NCBI GenBank assembly: GCA_002478115.1
Contig: DLMH01000007.1
Location: 1 to 44,804, forward strand
Length of the DNA: 44,804 nt
Source of the DNA: Candidatus Acidiferrum typicum
GTDB taxonomy: Bacteria > Acidobacteriota > Terriglobia > Acidiferrales > UBA7541
Reading direction: 5' to 3'
The translations under genes were made by a program, and so were the position numbers. Of the stretch, positions 1 through 8,525 are shown piece after piece. Position 1 is the first letter of the stretch, and every line of letters starts with the position of its first letter. The notes below the pieces were generated by a model, which worked only from the letters and a program-made list of their open reading frames with translations, ran no database searches and had not been told where the DNA came from.

Positions 1-496
1 TTTATGTAACATAACACTAGGTGGGCTTGACCCGTTTCTTTTTTCCCAACTTCGGGTAAGAGCGGTGGAAGAAAGCCTCAATAATAGTCATGAGGATAAA
101 GTGTTTCTGTGCCGAAAGGAACACATAGCGATTTTGGTGTACTAGCAGCGGCCGTAGATAGCTCTCCGTAGGCTTCTGCAACCTGTACTGATGCTTCACT
201 TGGGCCGTCATCACAGAATAGGTCTCAAACCGTGAAAAACCTACCTGCTGAAATCGCGTCGATTCCCCAGAAGTCCCGTTCGCGGAAGTCGCAGTGGGCC
301 TAACTATTCTCACTAGGAGGTGTAGTCGGGTTGTCGGACGTATAGTCGCGGCCGACTCCGCTTCTCCGGCAAGCTCGTTTTCCGCGCCCCGAGACACTCC
401 CTAGCCATGATCTCTTTGATGAACACAAAAAGTGGAGATGTAGGTATCTGTCGTCGGCCACGTCCAACTGAAGCCTTCCGAGACGTTGCCTCGGTT
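1..496. other. Left edge, no confident gene
   Basis: I see no convincing gene in this stretch. The longest frame is on the minus strand (17..397, GTG start, 126 codons). Its product has no recognisable motif, signal peptide or membrane segment, and its composition does not look like that of its neighbours. A weak AGGGA lies just before the GTG. It could be a short hypothetical gene or chance. Confidence 0.3.
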
Positions 497-1732
497 CTAT
501 GCGCCCACCGGTTTCCACCCCATCCAATCCAGCATCCAGCGCCAAGAAACTTCTTGGCTGCGATTGACCGGTGGCGGGGGGAGAGGATGGGTGGGGAACA
601 TCACCGTCTTTCCTCGATAGGCGTCGGCGAGCCGCTTGAATATCTTGCCCTGCTCCTTCACCCGCCCGTCATTGGTAAGCAAGCCTAGACTGTATTCCAG
701 CGAATTGAACTCGAACTTCCGGTCCACATCGTGGCTGTCCCAATAGCTGAACCAGCTCACGCCGGAATCAATGGCTGCCAAAACGGCCTTCTCCAGCCAT
801 TCTGCCTGTTGCTTTTCGTTCAGCGCTTCGATGCAAGTGTTGAACTCCTCTGCCCAGATCGGCTTCCGGGGATCGCCGGCATACGAGCGGACCAGCGCAG
901 CCATCGCTGCGAGCAACTTCGTGCTCGGGGCATCCATAGGGCCCCCGTACTTCAGTGCTCCTGACCAGTAAGGGTAGCAGTGTATGACCGGCATTGGCGC
1001 GGCTGCCAGGGCTTGCGGAGAGAATGTGTTCGCTTCAAACCACGGCACTTCATCCACGCCGTTGACGTGCAGGCCCTCAGGGCAGACCGACCCCATCAGC
1101 GCCAACATCTTTTCCATCCAGGCGTCGCCCACGCGGGGTTCCGTGCTCCAGCAAGTGTTGATCTCATTTCCAACGTCGAAGCCAATGATGTTGTTTTTTG
1201 GCTGCATTACGCGCGCCAGTTGCCGGATGAAGAGTTCCTGGGCCGTCCCCATCATCTCATCGCTGTAGAAATCGGACCCGGTCTTGTTAAAGGGCGGCAA
1301 AAAGTACCAGCCGCTCAACTGGCCCGTGAATACGGTCACCACCGCATCCAATTCGCGCTCGCCCATGAGCGTCAACAGTTGATCCAACCGTTCCAGATGA
1401 AGCGGGCTGATCCACTTCGGATTGGGTTGGAAGTAGGGCCAAATCAGCAGAATGCGCAGATGGTCCGCGCCCAGGGACGCGATGGCATCCAGGTCTCGCT
1501 TGATGGGGTCCGCGTCCCACTCGTTCCAGCAAAACCACCAGTTCTTTGAGGGCGTATAGTTCACGCCGAACCGATGGCGGCCCAGTTCCCGCCCCTTGGG
1601 CGGAGCCGCATCCGCACTCGCCCCTCTCACGGCGCTAGGGTCCCCATGCTTCGCAAGCAACGATGTGCTGCCAGCTACGGAGCTCGCAACCCCAACCTGC
1701 ATCGCACTCCAGAGGAAGTCTCGCCGGTTCAT
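497..1732 (-). CDS. Tat-exported glycoside hydrolase, clan GH-A (GH5-like)
   Basis: Predicted exported (beta/alpha)8-barrel glycosidase of about 411 residues. The ATG at 1732 is chosen because it opens directly into a twin-arginine signal (NRRDFLW, then a hydrophobic run), with GGGGGA a short distance upstream; the longer frame to 1834 adds an implausible Arg-rich leader. Two acidic residues fit the clan GH-A acid/base and nucleophile: Glu in GNEIN and Glu in IWAEEFNT. Aromatic residues near the N-terminus (KNWWFCWNEW) and HCYPYW suit a sugar-binding cleft. The family cleaves beta-linked polysaccharides such as beta-mannan or beta-glucan; the substrate cannot be read from sequence. It stands alone, convergent with nothing, and Tat export implies folding before secretion to the periplasm or beyond. 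Confidence 0.85.
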   Translation of the reverse strand: MNRRDFLWSAMQVGVASSVAGSTSLLAKHGDPSAVRGASADAAPPKGRELGRHRFGVNYTPSKNWWFCWNEWDADPIKRDLDAIASLGADHLRILLIWPYFQPNPKWISPLHLERLDQLLTLMGERELDAVVTVFTGQLSGWYFLPPFNKTGSDFYSDEMMGTAQELFIRQLARVMQPKNNIIGFDVGNEINTCWSTEPRVGDAWMEKMLALMGSVCPEGLHVNGVDEVPWFEANTFSPQALAAAPMPVIHCYPYWSGALKYGGPMDAPSTKLLAAMAALVRSYAGDPRKPIWAEEFNTCIEALNEKQQAEWLEKAVLAAIDSGVSWFSYWDSHDVDRKFEFNSLEYSLGLLTNDGRVKEQGKIFKRLADAYRGKTVMFPTHPLPPPPVNRSQEVSWRWMLDWMGWKPVGA

Positions 1733-1897
1733 TTCGCCAGTCCCCCACGAAAACAGATACCCGCGGCACACCGCGCGACGCAAACCGCGGGCGGCTCGCC
1801 TCGGGTCTCCTTTTCTAGTTCTGACACAGCGCAATTGTATACCCCGGCCACGCGTACTGGCCCAAGCCCCTTTCTTCTGCCTTGGTTGTGCTTGCTC

Positions 1898-2920
1898 TCA
1901 ATGAATCTGAAAATTAACGTCGAACTTGACGACAGTAGGAACTGGCTTACCGTCCTTCTGCGCGGGATTACATTTCCAGGTCTTCATGGTTTCGATTGTC
2001 GTTTCGTTCAAGCCGCCCGGAAGGCCGCGGATGATGCGCTCGTTCTCTAACTTGCCCTCGGAATTGATAACGGCTTCAACTGAGACAGTCCCACTCAACT
2101 TAGACTTGCGTGCCCCTTCGGAATACGGCGGATTCGGCATGTAATAGCACGTTGGCGACGACACGCCGTCGACTCCGGACCGATATACCTTTTCCCCGCT
2201 GGCAGTCGTTGTAATCGGCGGTAAAGAGAGCGCAGGTTCCACGGGAGAAAAATCAAGCATCGACTTCGGAGCGGGAAGATAAACTAGCGCAGCATATCCT
2301 CTCCAGTTTTTGTCGGCCACATCAAGCAGACGGGTGGAGAGTTGGACTGTATCGCCCTTGCTTCTTTTCGTCGTGCCGAGAACCACGAGTGTTGCCTTCA
2401 GTCCCGAGGCAATCTCCCGGGCACGTGCTCCATTTACGGATTTCGCTGGGACCCCGTTTTTCGCCAATAGGTCGTGGAGAAGGGTTCTGTTGGTGACGGG
2501 AATCTTGTTTCCCCTGGCCGCCAGTTCCGTGGAGAGTTCGTCTGCCAATTGCATTCCGTATCGCGAAGTGCCTCCATCCGGCAGAACGAAGTCTGTAACA
2601 AGAATGGTACAGCCATTTCTGTGGCAGCTTGCGGTCTCGGCATACTCCAAAAGCTCGGTTGCTAACTCCGGAAGGTCCCGCAGCATGTCGGGTTCTGATG
2701 CGGATTTAGCTGATGGCGGAGTCGCCGTTGGTTTCTTCGGCAGTGGAATTGCCACCTGGCCAACCTTCGGCGTGGGTGCGTCGGGCTTCCCGCCTGTCTC
2801 TTGCGCTACCACAGGCGCGAGCACCAGGAACGCCATGAAAACACCACCGCCGATGGTATGAAGACGACAGCCACTCAGGCCACCGCCTGCAGCTGATCGA
2901 GATTTCCTTTCTGCCTTCAA
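1898..2920 (-). CDS. FlgO-like/TonB C-terminal domain protein
   Basis: 340 residues. The N-terminus is basic (KAERKSR), followed by a hydrophobic run ending in APVVAQE that looks like a cleavable signal peptide. A Pro/Lys-rich linker (residues about 40-70) follows, then a central domain (about 90-210) resembling FlgO/CsgG-type periplasmic domains (ILVTDFVLPDGG, LADELSTELA, TLVVLGTTKR). The C-terminal TonB-like domain (about 245-340) has PPYSEGARKSKLSGTV and an ending that gives VKFDVNFQ. It is a paralogue of the gene at 6966..7883. The start is a TTG with TAGAAT 9 nt upstream. It may contact outer-membrane receptors, but without a stable membrane helix the classical TonB role is doubtful; the function is inferred only. 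Confidence 0.8.
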   Translation of the reverse strand: MKAERKSRSAAGGGLSGCRLHTIGGGVFMAFLVLAPVVAQETGGKPDAPTPKVGQVAIPLPKKPTATPPSAKSASEPDMLRDLPELATELLEYAETASCHRNGCTILVTDFVLPDGGTSRYGMQLADELSTELAARGNKIPVTNRTLLHDLLAKNGVPAKSVNGARAREIASGLKATLVVLGTTKRSKGDTVQLSTRLLDVADKNWRGYAALVYLPAPKSMLDFSPVEPALSLPPITTTASGEKVYRSGVDGVSSPTCYYMPNPPYSEGARKSKLSGTVSVEAVINSEGKLENERIIRGLPGGLNETTIETMKTWKCNPAQKDGKPVPTVVKFDVNFQIH

Positions 2921-3152
2921 ATCGGCTCCATTCTACGCCCTTCTTGTCTGCTCGCGACGCTGTGAACTGACCTTCATCTGCAGCGCCCCCCAATCGCCCC
3001 AGGGTGATCCGAATGGACCTTTCCAATCCAGATGCCCTCCTCCGGTTGCGCCTCTCCCCATATCGCGATACATTGAAACGCTGTCATTCCCTTATTCCGT
3101 ATCCGGCTGATACCAAGTGGCCCATGCGCCCGGATGCGAACGGAGAGCCCTC

Positions 3153-4688
3153 TTGGATTCACCTCTCTTCCGATGTAAGAGTATCGACCAGCTTCTGTCT
3201 GACTCCGAGAACGCCGAAATCAAATTAAAGAAATCCCTGGGCTGGCTGAGCTTGACCTCGCTGGGAATCGGCGCGGTTATCGGCTCTGGCATTTTCACCA
3301 TCATTGGCACGGCCATCGCCGGGCAGAAAATGCAGGTGTCCTCCGTACTGAACGCGCCCCTGCTGCAATACCTGATCTACCATTCCACGTCCTACGGCCG
3401 CCCCGGCGCTGGCCCGGCCATTGCCCTATCGTTTGTCCTCGTGGCCATCGTCTGCGGTTTCGCTTCGGTCTGCTATGCGGAACTCGCCGCCATGATTCCC
3501 ATCGCCGGCAGCGCATACACCTACACCTACGCCACCATGGGTGAACTGATCGCCTGGATTATCGGCTGGGACCTCATCCTGGAATATGCCGTCAGCAACA
3601 TGGCCGTCAGCGTCGGTTTCTCCGCCCACGTCGTGGGTCTCCTTGACTGGTTCGGCTGGCATCCCAATCCCGAATGGATTTCGCCCGCGTATCTCCCCAC
3701 CGGCTTGCAAGACCTGCAGGGAAACACCATTTACGGTCCCGGCTGGCATTTCGGCTTCAACTGGCCGGCTTTCATTATCGTGATGCTGCTGACCATAATC
3801 CTGGTCCGCGGCATCAAGGAATCCGCCGAAACCAACAACATCATGGTCTTCCTGAAACTCGTGGCCATCATGGTCTTCGTCAGCTTCGCCGCGCGCTTCG
3901 TTCACCCCGCCAACTGGCATCCCTTCGCTCCCAATGGCTGGCCGGGAATCCTCACCGGTGGCTCCATCGTCTTCTTCACCTACATCGGCTTCGATTCCGT
4001 ATCCACCGCGGCCGAGGAGTGCAAGAATCCACAGCGCGACCTGCCGCGCGGCATCATCGCCACGCTGGTCATCTGCACGGTGCTGTACATCGCCGTGGTG
4101 GTCGTGTTGACGGGACTCGTGCCCTGGCAGACGCTGCTCGACGACGCCGCTCCCGTCGTCAACACCATGAAGAAGCTGCACTTTGGCACCGTGCGCCTGA
4201 TCGTCTTGATCGGTGCTCTGATGGGCATGATCTCTTCCCTGCTGGTCTTCCAACTGGGCCAGGCGCGCGTGTGGTTCGCGATGTCGCGCGACGGCCTGCT
4301 GCCCCGTATTTTCGGCCGTGTCCACCCGAAATATCACACGCCGGACTTCTCCACCTGGGTCGCGGGTTTCGCCGTCGGAATCCCCGCGGGCCTTCTCGAT
4401 ATCGGCACCCTTGCGGACCTCTCGAACATCGGCACGCTGTTTGCCTTTGCGCTGGTGGGCGGGGGTGTGCTCATCCTGCGTTACCGTGAACCGGATCGTA
4501 AGCGGGCCTTCCGTGCGCCGGGCGGGCCGCTGGCCCCGGTCGTCACGATTTTCACGTGCCTTCTGCTGATGGCCGGTCTGCCCATCATGAATTGGCTGCG
4601 CTTCTTTACCTGGCTCATCATCGGCCTGGTGATTTATTATTTCTATGGCCGCAGGAAGAGTACGCTAAGGATGGCTAACGCCAAGTGA
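3153..4688 (+). CDS. APC-family amino acid permease
   Basis: Inner-membrane transporter with about 12 predicted helices, in the cationic amino acid transporter branch (YfnA/CAT-like) of the APC superfamily. The family signature near the first helix is clear (LTSLGIGAVIGSGIFTIIGTA), as are FFTYIGFDSVSTAAEE in helix 6 and NPQRDLPRGI after it. The TTG at 3153 is preferred because CGGAGAG sits 5 nt upstream and it yields MDSPLFRCKSIDQLL, the usual N-terminus of these permeases; a GTG at 3117 would add 12 residues. An extra segment between helices 1 and 2 (residues about 50-75) is longer than in many relatives. The substrate is unknown. The next gene begins 13 nt after its stop, so the two may be co-transcribed. 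Confidence 0.9.
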   Translation: MDSPLFRCKSIDQLLSDSENAEIKLKKSLGWLSLTSLGIGAVIGSGIFTIIGTAIAGQKMQVSSVLNAPLLQYLIYHSTSYGRPGAGPAIALSFVLVAIVCGFASVCYAELAAMIPIAGSAYTYTYATMGELIAWIIGWDLILEYAVSNMAVSVGFSAHVVGLLDWFGWHPNPEWISPAYLPTGLQDLQGNTIYGPGWHFGFNWPAFIIVMLLTIILVRGIKESAETNNIMVFLKLVAIMVFVSFAARFVHPANWHPFAPNGWPGILTGGSIVFFTYIGFDSVSTAAEECKNPQRDLPRGIIATLVICTVLYIAVVVVLTGLVPWQTLLDDAAPVVNTMKKLHFGTVRLIVLIGALMGMISSLLVFQLGQARVWFAMSRDGLLPRIFGRVHPKYHTPDFSTWVAGFAVGIPAGLLDIGTLADLSNIGTLFAFALVGGGVLILRYREPDRKRAFRAPGGPLAPVVTIFTCLLLMAGLPIMNWLRFFTWLIIGLVIYYFYGRRKSTLRMANAK

Positions 4689-4701
4689 GGGCTTTCCGGA
4701 A

Positions 4702-5559
4702 ATGTTGCGCTGCGCTAATTCCAGGTTCAGAGGTGCCGCGAGTTTCCTCTTATTCACTGCGGGCCTCGCCATGCTCCTCCCTCTTCACGCAGCGGCCTGG
4801 GGAGATAACGCGCAGCGGCTGATCATCAATCACGCCGTCGATTCTCTGCCCTACGACCTGCGGTCCTTCTTTGAAGCCAACCGGTCCTACCTGGTGCAGC
4901 ACGTCAACGACACGCTCAACCTTATTGATCAGCATCCCAACGAGCGCAGCAACTATTTCATCGAACTGGACAGATACGGCAAGTTTCCGTTCGACAAGCT
5001 GCCGCGGAATTACAAAACCGCGGTCGCCCTCTACGGCAAGTCCAAGATCGATTCCACGGGCCTGCTCCCTTGGCAGATTGGCGTGTATAGCCAGAAGCTC
5101 ACCGAAGATTTGAAGAATGGCAAGTGGGAAAACGCTAAGTTGGATGCGGCCTTTCTGGCGCACTTCGTCGCCGAAGCCCACGACCCGTTCAATACCACCG
5201 ACAACTATGACGGACATGCCAGCGGCCAGAATGGGGTCAATCAACGATTCAACACCGTGCTGATTGACCGTTTCGGCTCCTTTTTCCCGGTCACCCCGCA
5301 CGACGCTTCGTTCATCAGCGATCCCACCGATCACGCCTTCGATTCCTGCCTTTCCGCCCATAGCCAGGTGGAATCGCTGCTCCTTGCGGACCGTGCCGCA
5401 AAGCGCGGGCAATCCTCCTACACCGACGAATACTACGACCGGTTTTACAATCTGGCGGCGGGATCGCTGATCAGGCAATTATCGGATGCCTCCACCGACG
5501 TTGGCTCCTACTGGCTAACCGCGTGGATCAACGCCGGCAAGCCCCAGTTGCCCCACTAA
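4702..5559 (+). CDS. S1/P1 nuclease / zinc phospholipase C-like exported protein
   Basis: 285 residues with a signal peptide (basic start, hydrophobic run, cleavage near HAAAWG). The mature protein begins AWGDNAQRLI, matching the S1-P1 nuclease/phospholipase C superfamily, in which the N-terminal Trp backbone and following His/Asp residues bind a trinuclear zinc site. Further candidate ligands are in NHAVDSLP, FLAHFVAEAHDPFN and DNYDGH. It is expected to act outside the cytoplasm on phosphodiesters (nucleic acid or phospholipid); which one cannot be decided from sequence. It starts 13 nt after the permease stop, with GGAA very close to the ATG, so coupling to the permease is possible. Confidence 0.75.
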   Translation: MLRCANSRFRGAASFLLFTAGLAMLLPLHAAAWGDNAQRLIINHAVDSLPYDLRSFFEANRSYLVQHVNDTLNLIDQHPNERSNYFIELDRYGKFPFDKLPRNYKTAVALYGKSKIDSTGLLPWQIGVYSQKLTEDLKNGKWENAKLDAAFLAHFVAEAHDPFNTTDNYDGHASGQNGVNQRFNTVLIDRFGSFFPVTPHDASFISDPTDHAFDSCLSAHSQVESLLLADRAAKRGQSSYTDEYYDRFYNLAAGSLIRQLSDASTDVGSYWLTAWINAGKPQLPH

Positions 5560-5639
5560 GCGGCAGCCTAAGCTACGAAAAAACGGTAATTCATTGTCAC
5601 CCCAAGGCGGTTCGGCTTCTTTCGCGCTTCACCTAGAAT

Positions 5640-5772
5640 TGTCATCCCGACCGGAGCGGCCCGACTTTTTCTTCCGCGCCGCATTCTGGCGCGTCGGGCC
5701 GCGTAGTGGAGGGATCTGCTTTCCCTCTGGCCGCTGGCGAACAGCAGATCCCTCGCTTCGCTCGGGATGACA
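5640..5772. repeat. Foldback repeat forming a three-way junction
   Basis: Three nested inverted pairs. The outer pair is TGTCATCCCGA (5640-5650) with TCGGGATGACA (5762-5772). Inside are GCGGCCCGAC (5656-5665) with GTCGGGCCGC (5693-5702), and GGGATCTGCT (5711-5720) with AGCAGATCCC (5743-5752). All three are perfect. The right arm has relatives at 21832..21862 and 32265..32301, so it belongs to a dispersed family. Confidence 0.75.
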
Positions 5773-5825
5773 TCAGACTGCAGTTTCCCTCAACCTCTAC
5801 TGCGCACAAAGAGAGAAGACCCTGC

Positions 5826-5837
5826 TAAAATTTCCTC
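5826..5837 (+). promoter_or_regulatory. -10 box of add, leaderless start
   Basis: TAAAAT (5826-5831) is followed by exactly 6 nt and the GTG start of add. No Shine-Dalgarno sequence is present between box and start, so transcription would begin at or next to the start codon. Confidence 0.6.
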
Positions 5838-6857
5838 GTGGATCAGTCCTCCTTGCCGCCGCGCATTGCTTCCCTTCCCAAAGTCGAACTGCATCTCCAC
5901 CTGGAAGGCTCGATCCGGCCTGCCATAGCCTGCGCCCTCTCCGCCCGGCACGGTGTCGCGTTGACTGAAGACGAAGTACGCCACCGCTACGATTACCGCA
6001 ACTTCACCGAGTTCATTGAAGCCTTCAAATGGGTAACCTCTTTCCTGCGCGGCCCGCGCGATTTCGCCCTGCTGGCCGCCGATCTGGCCGAGCAACTCCT
6101 CGAGCAGCATGTCGTTTATGCGGAGGTCACGCTCTCCGTCGGCGTCATGCTCCTGCGCAAACAGGATCCGCAGGCCAACTTTGAAGCCATCCTCGCCGCC
6201 ACGGAACCATTCGAGAAACGCGGCTTACGCCTCAACTGGATTTTCGATGCCGTCCGCCAATTTGGGCCGGAGCCGGCGTTGGAGGTCGTGGAAGTGGCGC
6301 GCCGTTGCGCCCCGCCTCGCATTGTGGCCTTCGGAATTGGCGGCGATGAACTGAGCGTGCCTACGCGCGAATTCCGATATGCCTATTTGCGCGCCAAAAG
6401 CTGCGGCCTGCACCGATTGATTCACGCGGGCGAAATCGGCGGCCCAGAGAAAATTCGCGAAGCCGTGGAAATCCTGTGCGTCGAGCGCATCGGCCACGGC
6501 ATCGCCGCCATCCACGATCCAGCGCTCATGGACCTCCTCGCGGCGCGCCGCATTCCCTTGGAGGTTTGCCCCACCAGCAATTTGCGCACCGGCGCCCTTG
6601 CCATGCAATTGCATAATCCGTCCGCAACGCTTCAGCAGCATCCCTTGCCGCAACTCCTCCGCCATGGCATTCCGGTTGTGCTCTCCACCGACGATCCCGC
6701 AATGTTTCACGCCTCGCTCCTCGGCGAATACGAAATCGCCGCGCAAATGGGCCTGAGCGAAACCGAACTCGTCACCCTCCATCGCGCCGCAGTGGAACAT
6801 TCCTTTCTCCCCGACGAAGCCCGCCGCGCCCTTCTCGCCACCCTCCCGCGAAAATAA
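5838..6857 (+). CDS. add: Adenosine deaminase
   Basis: 339 residues, normal for the family. It is a cytoplasmic zinc enzyme that deaminates adenosine or deoxyadenosine to inosine in purine salvage. The metal-binding HLHLEGS carries His19 and His21; HAGEIGG supplies the next His and the catalytic Glu; ERIGHGI and STDDPAMF supply the remaining His and the Asp pair. The GTG at 5838 is chosen because the protein then begins just ahead of LPKVELHLHLEGS as usual, and TAAAAT sits 6 nt upstream. A related activity on aminodeoxyfutalosine (menaquinone synthesis) or on adenine is possible, as the subfamilies are close. It is not in an operon with other purine genes, although purS lies 1.1 kb downstream. 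Confidence 0.92.
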   Translation: MDQSSLPPRIASLPKVELHLHLEGSIRPAIACALSARHGVALTEDEVRHRYDYRNFTEFIEAFKWVTSFLRGPRDFALLAADLAEQLLEQHVVYAEVTLSVGVMLLRKQDPQANFEAILAATEPFEKRGLRLNWIFDAVRQFGPEPALEVVEVARRCAPPRIVAFGIGGDELSVPTREFRYAYLRAKSCGLHRLIHAGEIGGPEKIREAVEILCVERIGHGIAAIHDPALMDLLAARRIPLEVCPTSNLRTGALAMQLHNPSATLQQHPLPQLLRHGIPVVLSTDDPAMFHASLLGEYEIAAQMGLSETELVTLHRAAVEHSFLPDEARRALLATLPRK

Positions 6858-6925
6858 CCCCGCCGTCCATTTTGTCCCATAGCTAATGGCTAAGTTTCCG
6901 AGTAATGCATTAATCAGGAGTTACG

Positions 6926-6954
6926 TTGACTTGAAAACGATGGCGTCCTAGCAT
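6926..6954 (+). promoter_or_regulatory. Sigma-70-type promoter of the second TonB-C gene
   Basis: TTGACT (6926-6931) and TAGCAT (6949-6954) are separated by 17 nt, and the ATG at 6966 follows 11 nt later. This is the best -35/-10 pair in the left half of the window. Confidence 0.6.
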
Positions 6955-6965
6955 AGTCGTACTGG

Positions 6966-7883
6966 ATGGTGATGAATCGCGTTATGAATCACAGACCCAA
7001 TGGCAAGCAAGTTGTTTTGAAACTCCTCGTTACTGCGTTCATTTCCCTTTCCGCCTTCGGTGCGAGCCCCTCCTCGCCCCAGAGCAAAACGAATGAAACT
7101 GACGATTTGGTTCGCCAGCTAATAGAGAAATTCACTGACGCCGATAAGAAGGGCATCGTTGTGATGGACCTGGAACCTGCCGTGGGCCAGTCTGGATCTT
7201 TCGGACCCTGGCTTGCGGACCAACTTTCGGCTTCGCTAGCAGCCCAAGGGAAGACGGCTGAAGTTGTCGACAGGTTCCAGCTCGGAGCAGCACTTGAGGC
7301 ACAGCACCTTTCTCTACGCGGCCAATCGGATGTGATTAACGCGGTCGCGGTGGGTAAATCGATTGGCGCAACCACGGTGGTCGTCGGTAGCTACGCAGCC
7401 GCCGAAAACGGAATCGGCATTAGTCTGGCCGCGTTTCGTGTTTCCGAGTACGGAATCGTCCAGTCGACGAGATTCATGATTGGCATGGTTTTCGGGAAAA
7501 TTCCGCTCACGCAAGAAGTGAGCACTCATTTGAATGTGCCTCTGGACTCATTGCGGCCAAAGGATGGCGTTTATCGGTCAGGGTATGGAGGCGTAAGCAT
7601 CCCGGCTTGTATCAAATGTCCGATGAGCTCGATGCACGTTCCGGATATTGACATACAAGGAATGTTACGCGCACATCCAAAAGGGGCGACTGTTATGTTG
7701 CAATTTGTTGTCACTGCGGAAGGGCATACGCGGAATATCACCGTGGTTCAGCCTGTCGGCTACGGATTTGACGAGCAGTACATGAAGATGGTAGAGAATT
7801 GGGAATTCAAGCCAGCGGTCGATGCAGACAACAAACCCGTATCGGTAAATTATCCTTTTCACTTCGACTTCAACTTTAAGTAG
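6966..7883 (+). CDS. FlgO-like/TonB C-terminal domain protein (paralogue)
   Basis: 305 residues, same architecture as the gene at 1898..2920. It has a signal peptide (hydrophobic LLVTAFISLSAFGAS), a FlgO-like middle domain (IVVMDLEPAVGQSG, LADQLSASLAAQGK, TTVVVGSYAAAENG) and a C-terminal TonB-like domain ending in FHFDFNFK. Both paralogues share VYRSG..GVS.P.C..P just before the TonB-like part; here the Cys motif is CIKCP. It lacks the proline-rich linker that lets classical TonB span the periplasm. A short leader from the TTGACT/TAGCAT promoter precedes the ATG. Function is unknown; a periplasmic sensor or adaptor is as likely as energy transduction. Confidence 0.8.
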   Translation: MVMNRVMNHRPNGKQVVLKLLVTAFISLSAFGASPSSPQSKTNETDDLVRQLIEKFTDADKKGIVVMDLEPAVGQSGSFGPWLADQLSASLAAQGKTAEVVDRFQLGAALEAQHLSLRGQSDVINAVAVGKSIGATTVVVGSYAAAENGIGISLAAFRVSEYGIVQSTRFMIGMVFGKIPLTQEVSTHLNVPLDSLRPKDGVYRSGYGGVSIPACIKCPMSSMHVPDIDIQGMLRAHPKGATVMLQFVVTAEGHTRNITVVQPVGYGFDEQYMKMVENWEFKPAVDADNKPVSVNYPFHFDFNFK

Positions 7884-8003
7884 AGTTGTAGAGTTGTCTC
7901 CTAGCTACGCAACGATGTTCGACCTTAGTGGACGAAGTCGCCTAATCGGAAACTGACCCACCGCCATACCGCAGGCCAGCGTGAACACGCGCAACGGAAT
8001 TGC

Positions 8004-8015
8004 TATACTAACGCC
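8004..8015 (+). promoter_or_regulatory. -10 box of purS, leaderless start
   Basis: TATACT (8004-8009) is followed by exactly 6 nt (AACGCC) and the ATG of purS. There is no Shine-Dalgarno sequence. A weak -35-like GTGAAC lies at 7981-7986 with 17-nt spacing. Confidence 0.65.
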
Positions 8016-8258
8016 ATGAAAGCTCACGTCTGGGTTATGCCGAAACGCACTGTTCTGGACCCGCAGGGTCAAACTATTCAACACGCCCTTTCCAGCCTGG
8101 GTTACGCGCAGGTCTCCGACGTACGCCAGGGAAAATTCTTTGTCCTCAATCTGGATGGTTGGAACCGCGAAGAAGCGCAACAGCAGCTCGAGCGCATCTC
8201 CAAGGAAGTGCTCGCTAATCCGGTCATCGAGGAATACCGCTTCGAGATCGTGGAATAG
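8016..8258 (+). CDS. purS: Phosphoribosylformylglycinamidine synthase subunit PurS
   Basis: 80 residues, typical PurS length. PurS is the small dimeric subunit that bridges PurL and PurQ in the fourth step of purine synthesis, helping to channel ammonia. The family pattern is clear: an opening beta strand (AHVWVMPKRTVLDPQG), then IQHALSSLGYAQVSDVRQGKFF, a charged helix, and LANPVIEEYRFEIVE at the end. The usual partners purQ and purL are not adjacent, so this is an isolated purS. A TATACT box 6 nt before the ATG and no ribosome binding site suggest a leaderless message. Confidence 0.92.
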   Translation: MKAHVWVMPKRTVLDPQGQTIQHALSSLGYAQVSDVRQGKFFVLNLDGWNREEAQQQLERISKEVLANPVIEEYRFEIVE

Positions 8259-8349
8259 CTGCCATCTCGCTTCGGTTTTCGGGAGGTCACGGCTTTTCAC
8301 CCTGAGCGGCTCGTGCGAAAGGCACAGGTTGGGGAAAACCTCCGCAACT

Positions 8350-8416
8350 TAGGGGGTCGGAGCTTTAGCTCCGACATTAAGTGCCAGGCTATCATTGGGC
8401 TTCAGCCCCTGAGGAA
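8350..8416 (+). repeat. Two-hairpin dispersed repeat, copy 1
   Basis: The first hairpin is GTCGGAGCT/AGCTCCGAC (8356-8364 and 8367-8375). The second is GGGCT/AGCCC (8397-8401 and 8404-8408), and the unit ends in CCTGAGGA. It aligns with copies at 14364..14428 and, reversed, 25998..26068. A reversed single-hairpin relative (AGGGGT/ACCCCT, 8475-8490) lies just downstream. Confidence 0.7.
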
Positions 8417-8525
8417 ATGGTTTTGAGCCTTTTCCCGCAGCCTCTTCGGCCGTGCCGAAACGCTCCCGGTATTCAGGGGTCTCAACCCCTAAGGTGCTAA
8501 AGTGAATATTTACGAGAGACGCCGA

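Noticed and set aside
17..397. Minus-strand frame of 126 codons at the left edge
   Set aside because: No domain, signal peptide or convincing ribosome site, and its composition is unlike neighbouring genes. It is kept only as a note on the gene-poor edge.
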